From NCBI RefSeq assembly GCF_902459505.1, contig NC_047101.1:13021168-13085167 (forward strand): a stretch of DNA of 64,000 nt, given 5' to 3'. This document shows, piece after piece, positions 55,886 through 64,000 of this stretch (the first letter of the stretch is position 1; every line of letters begins with the position of its first letter). A program made the translations under genes and the position numbers. The notes beneath the pieces are model-generated. The model was not told the DNA's origin, did not search any database, and saw only the letters and a program-made list of their open reading frames with translations. Origin of the DNA: Geotrypetes seraphini. Lineage: Eukaryota; Chordata; Amphibia; Gymnophiona; Dermophiidae.

Positions 55886-56067
55886 AAAGCACAGTTACTT
55901 ACCGTAACAGGTGTTATCCAGGGACAGCAGGCAGATATTCTTTACGCATGGGTGACGTCACCGACGGAGCCCACGGTACGGACCTTTTTACTAGAAAGTT
56001 CTAGTTGGCCGCACCGCGCGTGCGCGAGTGCCTTCCCGCCCGACGGAGGAGAGCGTGGTCCCCAGTT
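55886..56067. repeat. DIRS left inverted terminal repeat
   Basis: It pairs with 61433-61588 in inverse orientation. Identity is complete from the TGACGTCA motif inward to CCCCAGTT. The outermost 45-75 bases differ from the right repeat, and both outer ends are copied in the internal complementary region. A CRE-type palindrome TGACGTCA lies inside. Confidence 0.9.
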
Positions 56068-56114
56068 AGTATAAGCCAGCTAAGAAGCCAACCCGGGGAG
56101 GAGGGTGGGATGTA

Positions 56115-56213
56115 AGAATATCTGCCTGCTGTCCCTGGATAACACCTGTTACGGTAAGTAACTGTGCTTTATCCCAGGACAAGCAGGCAGCATATTCTTT
56201 ACGCATGGGTGAC
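56115..56213. repeat. DIRS internal complementary region
   Basis: The first half is the reverse complement of the outer left terminal repeat (through GTAACTGTGCTTT). The second half is the reverse complement of the outer right repeat (from ATCCCAGGACAAGCAGG). This joined copy of the two ends is the hallmark of DIRS1-like elements and is thought to template the circular intermediate. Confidence 0.9.
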
Positions 56214-56251
56214 CTCCAAGCTAACAAAGAGGGAGGAGGGATGGTTGGCCA

Positions 56252-57301
56252 TTAGGAAAATAAATTCTGAAGTACAGATTGGCCGAAGTGCCCATCCCGT
56301 CTGGAGAAAGCATCCAGACAGTAGTGAGTAGTGAATGTGTGAACTGAGGACCAGGTGGCCGCCTTGCAGATTTCCTCAATGGGTGTGGAACGGAGGAAAG
56401 CAACAGAAGCGGCCATAGCTCTTACCCTGTGGGCCGTGACAGCGCCGTCTAGTGACAGACCGGCCCGAGCGTAACAGAACGCGATGCAAGCTGCAAGCCA
56501 GTTGGATAGCGTCCGTTTAGAGACCGGTCGACCCAAACGATTTGGGTCGAAGGTCAGGAAGAGCTGAGGGGACAAGCGGTGAGCCCTTGTACGATCAAGA
56601 TAGTAAGCCAGGGCACGCTTGCAGTCAAGACTGTGCAATGCCTGTTCTCCGGGATGTGAATGAGGTTTCGGAAAGAAAACAGGCAACACAATGGACTGGT
56701 TGAGGTGAAAAGCTGAGACCACCTTTGGAAGGAACTTTGGATGGGTGCGCAGAACCACCTTGTCATGGTGAAAAATAGTGAACGGTGGATCGGCAACCAG
56801 TGCATGAAGCTCACTAACCCTCCTGGCAGAGGTGATGGCAATGAGGAAAAGAACCTTCCATGTCAGAAATTTGAGCGAAGTTGTGGCAAGCGGCTCAAAG
56901 GGAGGTTTCATGAGGGCAGATAAAACCACATTCAGGTCCCAGACGACCGGAGGAGGCTGCAGAGGTGGTTTGATGTTGAAGAGGCCCCTCATGAATCGGG
57001 AAACCAGAGGGTGAGCCGTGAGAGGTTTTCCTAAGACAGGTTCATGAAAAGCCGTGATGGCACTGAGATGGACTCTGATAGAGGTAGACTTGAGGCCTGC
57101 GTTGGACAGGGAGAGCAAGTAGTCCAGAACAGTTTCCACCGCTAAAGAGGTGGGATTGTGATGATGACGGAGGCACCAAGAGGAGAACCTGGTCCACTTC
57201 TGATGGTAACATTGGAGGGTGGTCGGTTTCCTGGAGGCGTCCAAAATGAGACGGACAGGCTGAGACAGATTTCTTGAAGAGGTCAGCCCGAGAGAAACCA
57301 A
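56252..57301 (-). CDS. DIRS tyrosine recombinase
   Basis: About 349 residues at the end of a frame that stays open from 59119. The N-terminal core-binding domain includes TLQCYHQKWTRFSSWC and VLDYLLSLS. The catalytic residues expected of tyrosine recombinases are visible: Arg in TSARRVSELHAL, His-x-x-Arg in TAHRVRAMAAS and Tyr in TTHYCLDAF. In the family this enzyme inserts a circular DNA copy without target duplication. The real start codon is uncertain. Confidence 0.88.
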   Translation of the reverse strand: MVSLGLTSSRNLSQPVRLILDASRKPTTLQCYHQKWTRFSSWCLRHHHNPTSLAVETVLDYLLSLSNAGLKSTSIRVHLSAITAFHEPVLGKPLTAHPLVSRFMRGLFNIKPPLQPPPVVWDLNVVLSALMKPPFEPLATTSLKFLTWKVLFLIAITSARRVSELHALVADPPFTIFHHDKVVLRTHPKFLPKVVSAFHLNQSIVLPVFFPKPHSHPGEQALHSLDCKRALAYYLDRTRAHRLSPQLFLTFDPNRLGRPVSKRTLSNWLAACIAFCYARAGLSLDGAVTAHRVRAMAASVAFLRSTPIEEICKAATWSSVHTFTTHYCLDAFSRRDGHFGQSVLQNLFS

Positions 57302-59430
57302 GCTGTCAGGTGGAGCGAAGACAGATTGGGATGTAGTAGAGACTGATGTTGCTGTGTAAGTAGAGTAGGAAACACAGGCAGAGGAATGGGATCCCTGGAG
57401 CTGAGCTGAAGCAGGAGGGAGAACCAGTGTTGACGAGGCCACCGGGGAGCTATGAGGATCATGGTGGCTCCGTCCCTGCGGAGTTTGGATAAAGTCCGCA
57501 ACATCAGAGGTAGAGGAGGAAAGGCATAGAGGAACCGATCCGTCCAGTCGAGAAGGAATGCATCCGGGGCCAGACGATGAGGAGAGAAGAGTCTGGAGCA
57601 GAACTGGGGCAGCTGATGGTTGTGAGGAGCTGCAAATAGGTCCACCTGCGGAGTGCCCCAGCGAGCAAAGATGGAGTGGAGCGTGGGAGGGTCCAAAGTC
57701 CACTCGTGAGGTTGAAGGATGCGGCTGAGATTGTCGGCCAGGGAGTTCTGTTCGCCCTGGATGTAGACAGCCTTGAGGAAGAGACTGCGGGCCGTGGCCC
57801 AGGTCCAAATGCGAAGAGCCTCCTGACAAAGGAGGCGAGATCCGGTGCCGCCCTGTTTGTTGATGTAGTACATGGCAACTTGGTTGTCCGTGCACAGGAG
57901 CAGAACCTGAGGGCAAAGAAGGTGCTGGAAGGCCTTGAGAGCATAGAACATGGCTCGTAGTTCCAGGAAATTGATGTGATGAAGACGCTCCTGCGGGGTC
58001 CAAAGACCTTGGGTGCGTAGGTCTCCCAGGTGAGCTCCCCATGCATAAGGGGAGGCATCCGTGGTGATGGTCATGGAATGCGGGGGCAGATGAAAAAGAA
58101 GGCCCCTGGAAAGATTTGAGGAGTTCAACCACCATTGTAGAGATTGCTGAAGAGACGATGTCACAGAGATGGGATGAGAAAGAAGGTTCGAGGTCTGCGA
58201 CCATTGGTTGGCCAGAGTCCATTGAGGTGTCCTGAGGTGGAGTCGTGCCAGGGGAAGCACATGCACCGTCGAGGCCATGTGGCCCAGGAGGACCATCATC
58301 TGTCTGGCAGAAATGGAGTGATGAAGGAGCACCTGACGACACAGGCGGAGCAGGTTCCGCTGACGGTCGGAGGGGAGAAACGCCCTCATTAGTGTGGTGT
58401 CGAGAACTGCTCCAATGAACTGAAGGCGCTGCGTGGGAAGCAGATGCGACTTGGGGTAGTTGATCTCGAACCCCAGGAGGTGGAGGAGAGAGATGGTCTG
58501 ATGAGTGGCTTGTAGCACAAGCGGAGACGTAGGTGCCTTCACCAACCAATCGTCCAAGTAGGGAAACACCTGGAGGTTGTGAGACCTGAGGAAGGCCGCC
58601 GCCACAATGAGGCATTTGGTGAACACCCTGGGTGATGAAGCGAGGCCAAAAGGTAGCACTTTGTACTGATAATGGCGATGGTGCACCTGGAATCTTAGGT
58701 AGCGACGTGAAGCTGGATTGATTGGTATGTGAGTGTAGGCCTCTTTGAGGTCCAGGGAACATAGCCAGTCGTTCTGAGAGAGATGAGGGTAAAGCGTGGC
58801 AAGGGAGAGCATTCTGAACTTCTCCTTGACAAGACATTTGTTGAGGTCCCTGAGATCGAGAATGGGACGTAGGTCTCCTGTCTTTTTTGGAACCAGAAAG
58901 TAACGGGAGTAGAATCCCCGGCCCCTTTGTTCCAGAGGTACTTCTTCGATGGCATTGAGGAGAAGGAGGGATTGGACCTCCCTCAGGAGGAGGGGGGTTT
59001 GAGTTGAAAGAGAAGCAGACTCTACGGGAGGATTGTCTGGTGGAAGAGTCTGGAAGTTGAGAGAGTAGCCGTGGCGGATGATGTTGAGGACCCACTGGTC
59101 CGATGTGATGACCTCCCAACGGCTGAGAAAAATGTGGAGCCTGCCCCCGATTGGTTGAGGGAGAGGCAATGAGGGTGGAAGACTGGCTAAGCCCTGGAGA
59201 GAGGAGTCAAAAGGGCTGAGAAGGTTTGGCAGGAGGAATAGGCTTGGCAGGTTGATTAGACTGTGCACGAGCCTGGTTGTGGTGTTGTTGGCGAGCCCGC
59301 CTAGGTTGCTGTGAAGGCGGGTTAAGCGGCCTAGCGGAGAACCTGCGCTGGTAAGAAGACTGTGGTTTGTAAGGCCGAGCAGGAGGGGCCTTCTTCTTTG
59401 GTTTAATGAGAGTATCCCATCTGGTCTCAT
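57283..59430 (-). CDS. DIRS reverse transcriptase / RNase H
   Basis: The product is 715 residues. The reverse transcriptase shows DLRPILDLRDLNK, SLDLKEAYTHIPI, LPFGLASSPRVFTK and the catalytic YLDDWLV. RNase H follows with TTDASPYAWGAHL, NFLELRAM, CTDNQVAMYYINKQGG and NSLADNLSR. The C-terminal block (VDLFAAPHNHQLP, LIAPRWPRQHWF) is characteristic of DIRS elements. Both the gag and recombinase frames overlap it. Confidence 0.93.
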   Translation of the reverse strand: MRPDGILSLNQRRRPLLLGLTNHSLLTSAGSPLGRLTRLHSNLGGLANNTTTRLVHSLINLPSLFLLPNLLSPFDSSLQGLASLPPSLPLPQPIGGRLHIFLSRWEVITSDQWVLNIIRHGYSLNFQTLPPDNPPVESASLSTQTPLLLREVQSLLLLNAIEEVPLEQRGRGFYSRYFLVPKKTGDLRPILDLRDLNKCLVKEKFRMLSLATLYPHLSQNDWLCSLDLKEAYTHIPINPASRRYLRFQVHHRHYQYKVLPFGLASSPRVFTKCLIVAAAFLRSHNLQVFPYLDDWLVKAPTSPLVLQATHQTISLLHLLGFEINYPKSHLLPTQRLQFIGAVLDTTLMRAFLPSDRQRNLLRLCRQVLLHHSISARQMMVLLGHMASTVHVLPLARLHLRTPQWTLANQWSQTSNLLSHPISVTSSLQQSLQWWLNSSNLSRGLLFHLPPHSMTITTDASPYAWGAHLGDLRTQGLWTPQERLHHINFLELRAMFYALKAFQHLLCPQVLLLCTDNQVAMYYINKQGGTGSRLLCQEALRIWTWATARSLFLKAVYIQGEQNSLADNLSRILQPHEWTLDPPTLHSIFARWGTPQVDLFAAPHNHQLPQFCSRLFSPHRLAPDAFLLDWTDRFLYAFPPLPLMLRTLSKLRRDGATMILIAPRWPRQHWFSLLLQLSSRDPIPLPVFPTLLTQQHQSLLHPNLSSLHLTAWFLSG

Positions 59431-61189
59431 GGGCGGAGAGTTTTTGTGTGGTGGTATCCAGAGACTCTCCGAACAATTCGTCTCCCATACATGGGGCGTT
59501 GGCTAGTCGGTCCTGATGGTTGACATCCAGATCAGAGACCCTGAGCCAGGCCAGGCGGCGCATGGCCACAGCGATGGCAGATGCACGAGAGGTGAGCTCA
59601 AAGGAGTCATAGATGGAGCGTACCATAAATTTTCTAAGTTGAAGCAGGCTGGAGATGTGCTGCTGGAATAGTGGGACCTTGTGCTCCGGCATGTACTTTT
59701 GCATGGCGGAGAGTTGCATTACCAGATGTTTCAGGTAAAATGAAAAGTGGAAAGAGTAATTGTTTGCCCTGTTGGCAAGCATGGCATTCTGGTAGAGCCG
59801 CTTGCCAAACTTGTCCATAGTTTTGCCCTCCCTGCAAGGAGGGGTAGAGGCATAGACACTGGAGCCTTGAGTCTTTTTTAAAGTGGACTCAACCAGGAGA
59901 GATTCATGGGGCAGCTGGGGTTTATCAAATCCCGGGATTGGAATAACCCTGTAAAGGCTATCCAGTTTACGGGGTGCCCCAGGGACAGTTAATGGATTTT
60001 CCCAATTTTTATAAAAAGTTTCCCGTAGGATGTCATGCACGGGTAACTTCAGGAACTCCTTAGGGGGTTGATCGAAATCTAATGCCTCCAGGAAAGCTTG
60101 TGATTTCTTGGAATCAGATTCCAGAGGCAAAGATAAGGCCCCCGATAACTCCCTGAGGAATTTCGAAAAAGAAGATTGCTCAGGTTTAGATGTGGTATCG
60201 GGGGCCGAGGGCTCTTCGTCCGACGACGATGCATCCTCCTCGGTACCGAGGGGAGATTCCTCCCAGAGGTCCGGGTCTCTGACATCGGTGTGTGCGTGCC
60301 GAGAGACTGGAGTGGAAGGCTCGGTATGATGAGCTTTAGACCGAGACTTGCCTGAGCGTACCGAGACGGTACCGGGGGATGAAGACCTGTGTCTGTCTCG
60401 GTCCCGGGAAGAACGGTGCCGGTCAGGTTCGCGGGAAGACCGGTGTTCCGCTCGGTCCCGAGGAGGATCGGATGTCGTCAGAGCGACGGCCTCGGCATGG
60501 GCATGGATATGCGGTGCCGAGAGAATGGGCATGGATGGGTCCATAGGTACCGATGGCGTGGATACCGGTTGGACGGTGTGGGGCTCGGGCCGGTCTGGTA
60601 CCGAAAGCAGCGGTGCCAGGATAGAGGGCAAGAGCTGTTTAAGTTGCGTTTGGAGTTGTTCCTGCAACTTATCCTGGAGGATGGCCGCAATGCGGTCATC
60701 CAGGGGTGGCACCGGAACCACTTTTTTCTGCTTTGGTTCCATGGGTGCCGCTCTACGCTCCGGCGATGAGGAGGCCGATGACGAGGCACTCACCGATATC
60801 GGAGCGGAGCGCTTTTTAGTTCGGCGTGGAGCCGAAAGAGCCGGTGTCGCCACCGAGGTGGGAGGGCGCTCAAGGGTGGAAGGCTTCTTAGCCGGCTTAC
60901 CTGGCGCCGGTGGCGCCGATGTGATGTCAGGCGGTGTCGAGGTGGTCGGTGCCGACTTCGATGGTGCCGCAGTTGAAGAAGTCGAGTCCATAGTCGGGCC
61001 GGTGCCGAACAGCAGACTTTGCTGGATTTGGCGATTCTTCAAAGTGCGTTTTTTAAGAGTGGCACAGCGGGTGCACGAGTCCGCCCGATGCTCCGGACCC
61101 AAACACTGTAAACACCAATTGTGTGGGTCAGTGAGGGAGATCGGGCGTGCACACCGCTGGCACTTCTTAAAACCGGGCTGCGGGGGCAT
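59207..61189 (-). CDS. DIRS gag-like protein, about 660 residues
   Basis: The frame begins MPPQPGFKKCQRCARP, with paired Cys motifs (CQRC, CLQC, CTRC) and a His, typical of the N-terminus of DIRS gag proteins. The frame stays open 102 codons further upstream into the right terminal repeat, but that part is low in complexity, so I prefer the ATG at 61189. The middle is rich in Ser, Pro, Arg and His. The C-terminus is basic and Gln/Pro-rich. It overlaps the next frame by about 220 bases. Confidence 0.8.
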   Translation of the reverse strand: MPPQPGFKKCQRCARPISLTDPHNWCLQCLGPEHRADSCTRCATLKKRTLKNRQIQQSLLFGTGPTMDSTSSTAAPSKSAPTTSTPPDITSAPPAPGKPAKKPSTLERPPTSVATPALSAPRRTKKRSAPISVSASSSASSSPERRAAPMEPKQKKVVPVPPLDDRIAAILQDKLQEQLQTQLKQLLPSILAPLLSVPDRPEPHTVQPVSTPSVPMDPSMPILSAPHIHAHAEAVALTTSDPPRDRAEHRSSREPDRHRSSRDRDRHRSSSPGTVSVRSGKSRSKAHHTEPSTPVSRHAHTDVRDPDLWEESPLGTEEDASSSDEEPSAPDTTSKPEQSSFSKFLRELSGALSLPLESDSKKSQAFLEALDFDQPPKEFLKLPVHDILRETFYKNWENPLTVPGAPRKLDSLYRVIPIPGFDKPQLPHESLLVESTLKKTQGSSVYASTPPCREGKTMDKFGKRLYQNAMLANRANNYSFHFSFYLKHLVMQLSAMQKYMPEHKVPLFQQHISSLLQLRKFMVRSIYDSFELTSRASAIAVAMRRLAWLRVSDLDVNHQDRLANAPCMGDELFGESLDTTTQKLSAHETRWDTLIKPKKKAPPARPYKPQSSYQRRFSARPLNPPSQQPRRARQQHHNQARAQSNQPAKPIPPAKPSQPF

Positions 61190-61432
61190 GAATGGAAACA
61201 CGGCCTCCGCAAAATCAAACCCCGAGGCCTGGATCGTGACAACAGGCCCCGCCGGGGCAAAGACAAAAAACGAAACAAAAAGAAAATATTTTTTTTTTTT
61301 TTTTTTTGGAAATGAAATAAAAAAGCAACCCGAAGGTAAATAAACGAAAAAAGAACGCGAGCGGGAAGGCAAAAAGAGGTTTTCAATCGGAGTTGAAAAA
61401 CGCACGTCTTCTTCGCTCCGCGGAAACGAAGA

Positions 61433-61588
61433 AACTGGGGACCACGCTCTCCTCCGTCGGGCGGGAAGGCACTCGCGCACGCGCGGTGCGGCCAACTAGA
61501 ACTTTCTAGTAAAAAGGTCCGTACCGTGGGCTCCGTCGGTGACGTCACCCTTGCGTAAAGAATATGCTGCCTGCTTGTCCTGGGATAA
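61433..61588. repeat. DIRS right inverted terminal repeat
   Basis: This is the reverse complement of the inner left repeat, and the element's 5' end in transcriptional terms. It also carries TGACGTCA. It ends at GGGATAA, where the CR1 flank resumes as CAGATTTTATG. Confidence 0.9.
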
Positions 61589-61879
61589 CAGATTTTATGC
61601 CACTTATCCAAGAAATTAGCAGTGGATTTTACCAAGTCCATCTTAATAGCAGCTTATGGACTTTTATTTTAGGAAATTATTCAAACCTTTTTTGAACCCT
61701 ACTAAGCTAACTACTTTCATCACAGTCCCTGGCAACAAATTCCAGACTTTAACTTCACATTGAGTGAAGAAATATTTTATCTGGTTTGTTTTAAATCTAC
61801 TATTTAGTAGCTTCATTGCATGTCCCTCTAGGTCTAGTATTTTTGAAAAGAGTAAACAGACAAGTCAAGTCTAACCATT

Positions 61880-63303
61880 CCACTCCACTGAACTCGGTAT
61901 TTTATTACAATATGATTTAGATAACTCCTTTACTAGCGAGTCTCCCAGTCCCTTGCATAGCTGCAGATGTACAAAAGGCATATTCACACATGTATTAACC
62001 AAGATGCTCATTCTGGCAGGTTATATAATATCTTACAAGTCAAACCCAATTAGAAGACAAAGCAATTTTTACCTCATATTGTCACATTTTTAATTTTTTT
62101 TTGTGCCAGAAATGCACAAAACATGTGTATATGGCTACACAATACACATGAGATTTGCAGAGTGTGACTGTTGCATGAGGAACCTATTCAGATCAAGAAT
62201 ATCAACAGAATTTCAATAGTCTTAAAAAGTATATTATAAAAAATACCTACATTCAAATTTTAGCTTCAAAGCTAATTTCTGATTCTGTTTTTTTAAAGGC
62301 AGTCTCTGAAAGTATCTGGCTCAGTATTAATAGTAAAAACAGAACATACATCAAAGTAGGTCACTTGCAAAAAACAAAAATGAAATAAAAAGGGAATATT
62401 GCAGCTGTTCCATAGTCCTTAACATTGCATAGCAGAAATGAGGTCATTTGGACTGCATAACACTGCAAGTTTTTTAAGTGACAGAAGGGATGTGCCGTCA
62501 ATAAATATTCTTAGTGGATAGTCATACAGTACTAACTGTTTATCTTCATAAGAATCATATAATACATCTTCAGTGATCAAAAACAATCAAGCTAAAGAAA
62601 TAAACGTAGCACAAGTCACCCAATAGTGCGTATGACAGAAGTAATGACAAATGCAGAGCATATTCCATCTGAATTTTGAACCACCTGCTTAACCTGTCCA
62701 GCTGACATGGGGCCAGTTAAAGCCCAGTTTAGTAGTTCTGTGATGCTCAAACCACTCTGAGGCAGATTTTGTAGGTTCTACCTTTCTGCCACTCCTCTTT
62801 CAGTAGTAATTTAATCACTTTAGTCCATCTCACAGATGTGAGAAGTAACAAAAGATTTCATGTTTAAAGGATATCTGAAACATCAGTAGTATAGAAATAC
62901 AAACAATTTCAGTGTTTGGCTCCTATAAAATCTTCAGCTCCAATGTTAAAACCTTTTCCTGAAAATGCACAATCAAAACTTGCAAAAGGAGAGCTCCCTT
63001 TCCCGTTGCTTCTATCGACGAGGCCTGTGGCATCAGTGCACAAAAGGTATCTTCAGTAGTGCATTTATAGTAATATGTGCTTTATGCCCCCAGCTCCGAA
63101 GGGTCTTCACAAGAGTGGAGGAGGGTCTGCAAGGCTATGGCACCCATTGCAAAAGTTAAACAGTGTTCATTTGCCTTGCCTGAATCCATCATGTTAGGAG
63201 GGGGGGGCTTACGATGAGCTGGATACAGTCAAGTGTCAGTTGTCCTTTGAAAATCAAACTGTAATAACGTTGTATCAAGGTCTTTTATGGCTGTAAGCTT
63301 TGG
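61880..63303 (-). other. KLHL2: Probable 3' UTR of the kelch gene
   Basis: About 1.4 kb of AT-rich sequence without recognisable repeats follows the stop. The only AATAAA I see on the minus strand is at 61906-61901, close to the boundary with an old CR1 tail, so polyadenylation near 61880-61890 is plausible. Open frames inside are short and unconvincing. Confidence 0.55.
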
Positions 63304-63332
63304 TCACACTGGCTTATCAATCACAGCGACAC
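63304..63332 (-). CDS. KLHL2: Kelch-like protein, tiny terminal coding exon
   Basis: After an acceptor ending TACTAG, 29 coding nucleotides complete the split Gly and encode VAVIDKPV followed by TGA. The ending GV(A/T)VIDKP is the known C-terminus of KLHL2-type proteins. The phase matches the upstream exon exactly. The intron between them is 63333-63936. Confidence 0.85.
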
Positions 63333-63936
63333 CTAGTATAAAATAAGGTTGGGGGGAGGAGAAGAGAACATTTCTCTCTTAAAATGTCTACTTACTTACA
63401 GTGTAACATTTTATTTACAAATAATGAACTGGTCACCAAACCCCATGTCCCACCTAAGGAATAAATTGTCACATAGATGATGTCATCTATGCACCTGGTA
63501 ATCAGTGAAGCCCAGACATATTCAACCGTCTATTACATTGCTGCAGTATAAAGGTAAAAACTAGGTGGCCCTTTGTCAGGGAACAGTCATTCAGGAACTT
63601 TTTCTATGGTGTCCAGGAAGCTGCTCTCCTACATGCTGCTGACTCCACACTGACCTCCCATGCTGTGCATTTTTGGGTGGCTTTGCTCCAGTGCCTGATG
63701 CATGCCTCCCCTTACAAGCCATTGACTGGTAGTCCTACTTTTGTTAGAGACCCTGAATTCCAAATTCACAAATACAAGGTGGAAAATCCAGAATTACGAC
63801 CTGAACCAGCCTATAATTTTTTATTTTTGGAACGTGCCATGTAAGGTCTATAGCCAAATACAAATTCAGTTTGTATTCTTTTGTCAACCCAGTCCTGTTC
63901 TTAGAGGAAGTTTATAGAAATCAGTTTTCTGCTTAC

Positions 63937-64000
63937 CTGCATAACTTCTTCCTGTGCTCATATTTGTTGGCAGCAATGTCCATTTGTCAGTGACAGGATT
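63937..64000 (-). CDS. KLHL2: Kelch-like protein, penultimate coding exon (partial at window edge)
   Basis: The minus strand reads NPVTDKWTLLPTNMSTGRSY then AG, with one base of a split Gly codon before a GTAAGC donor. This is the last kelch repeat of the KLHL2/KLHL3 pair, substrate adaptors for cullin-3 ubiquitin ligases. As I recall them, the words NPVTDKWTLLPTN are closer to human KLHL3, whereas the neighbouring MSMO1 argues for KLHL2. The exon continues beyond the window. Confidence 0.8.

Larger units (their letters stand above)
55886..61588 (-). mobile_element. DIRS-type tyrosine-recombinase retroelement, whole-looking and young
   Basis: About 5.7 kb. It has inverted terminal repeats, an internal complementary region and three long overlapping frames on the minus strand: gag, reverse transcriptase/RNase H, and tyrosine recombinase. 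This is the DIRS1 plan. More than 110 bases of the two inverted repeats (up to the facing TGACGTCA motifs) are identical, which indicates a recent insertion. No breaks are apparent in the main frames. There is no target-site duplication, as expected for this family. It sits inside an older CR1 LINE tail whose sequence resumes directly on both sides. Confidence 0.93.
55803..61865 (-). mobile_element. Old CR1 LINE 3' end, split by the DIRS element
   Basis: The flanks 55803-55885 and 61589-61865 form one CR1 tail on the minus strand. The left part contains the usual 'gtccatcaagccca' tail words. The right part includes the reverse complement of the CR1 C-terminal coding end and its RGH-type region, and ends near 61865. 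DIRS sits at an AGTAA/AACAGATTTT junction. Confidence 0.8.

Noticed and set aside
60348-61343. 331-codon open frame on the plus strand
   Set aside because: It lies antisense to the DIRS gag frame in GC-rich DNA and its product has no domain; a shadow of gag.
61190-61495. N-terminal extension of the DIRS gag frame into the terminal repeat
   Set aside because: The stretch is poly-Lys and Phe from homopolymers; the Cys-rich MPPQPGFKKCQRC start fits the family better.
1-64000. CRISPR array, prokaryotic operon or rRNA genes
   Set aside because: The sequence is clearly vertebrate; tandem repeats present are satellites or minisatellites without spacers.

Overview
This is repeat-rich vertebrate DNA with one complete gene and the tail of another. 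The complete gene is MSMO1 (methylsterol monooxygenase 1). It lies on the minus strand in five coding exons (46908 down to 36862) that read through as 292 residues with consistent splice phases. The last 30 residues of a KLHL2/KLHL3-type kelch protein lie on the minus strand at the right edge (64000 to 63304). The order and orientation, kelch gene then MSMO1, match the KLHL2-MSMO1 neighbourhood of tetrapods, so KLHL2 is the likely identity. Abundant CR1 and L2-like LINEs, a DIRS element, Penelope-like tails and many hAT families fit an amphibian, perhaps a caecilian. The species is inference.

Layout. 1-36.4 kb is intergenic DNA downstream of MSMO1, built almost entirely of transposon fragments, many nested. 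36.4-47.2 kb is MSMO1, with a CpG-rich promoter at its right end and introns holding a Helitron, an L2-like LINE, L1 tails and MITEs. 47.3-55.8 kb is intergenic and includes a Tc1-like transposon split by a CR1 LINE. 55.9-61.6 kb is a whole-looking, young DIRS-type tyrosine-recombinase retroelement inserted in an old CR1 tail. 61.9-63.3 kb is the probable 3' UTR of the kelch gene, followed by its last two coding exons.

The most unusual signal is a set of short motifs scattered through the repeats that match the hammerhead ribozyme plan: flanking stem I, CTGATG core, GAAA, short stem III, then the cleavage triplet. The best copy (39254-39299) has two fully paired 6-bp stems. They sit in Penelope-like tails, and one insert carries such motifs in both of its inverted arms. 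Other notable structures are a hAT pair with exchanged target-site duplications, a mariner-like element carrying a 112-bp tandem array, a piggyBac MITE inside a Tigger-like element inside a hAT element, and octamer-bearing palindromic MITEs with 8-bp target duplications.

MSMO1 (ER sterol C4-demethylation) and the kelch protein (a substrate adaptor for a cullin-3 ubiquitin ligase, from family knowledge) are independent genes. Nothing here suggests a joint pathway.
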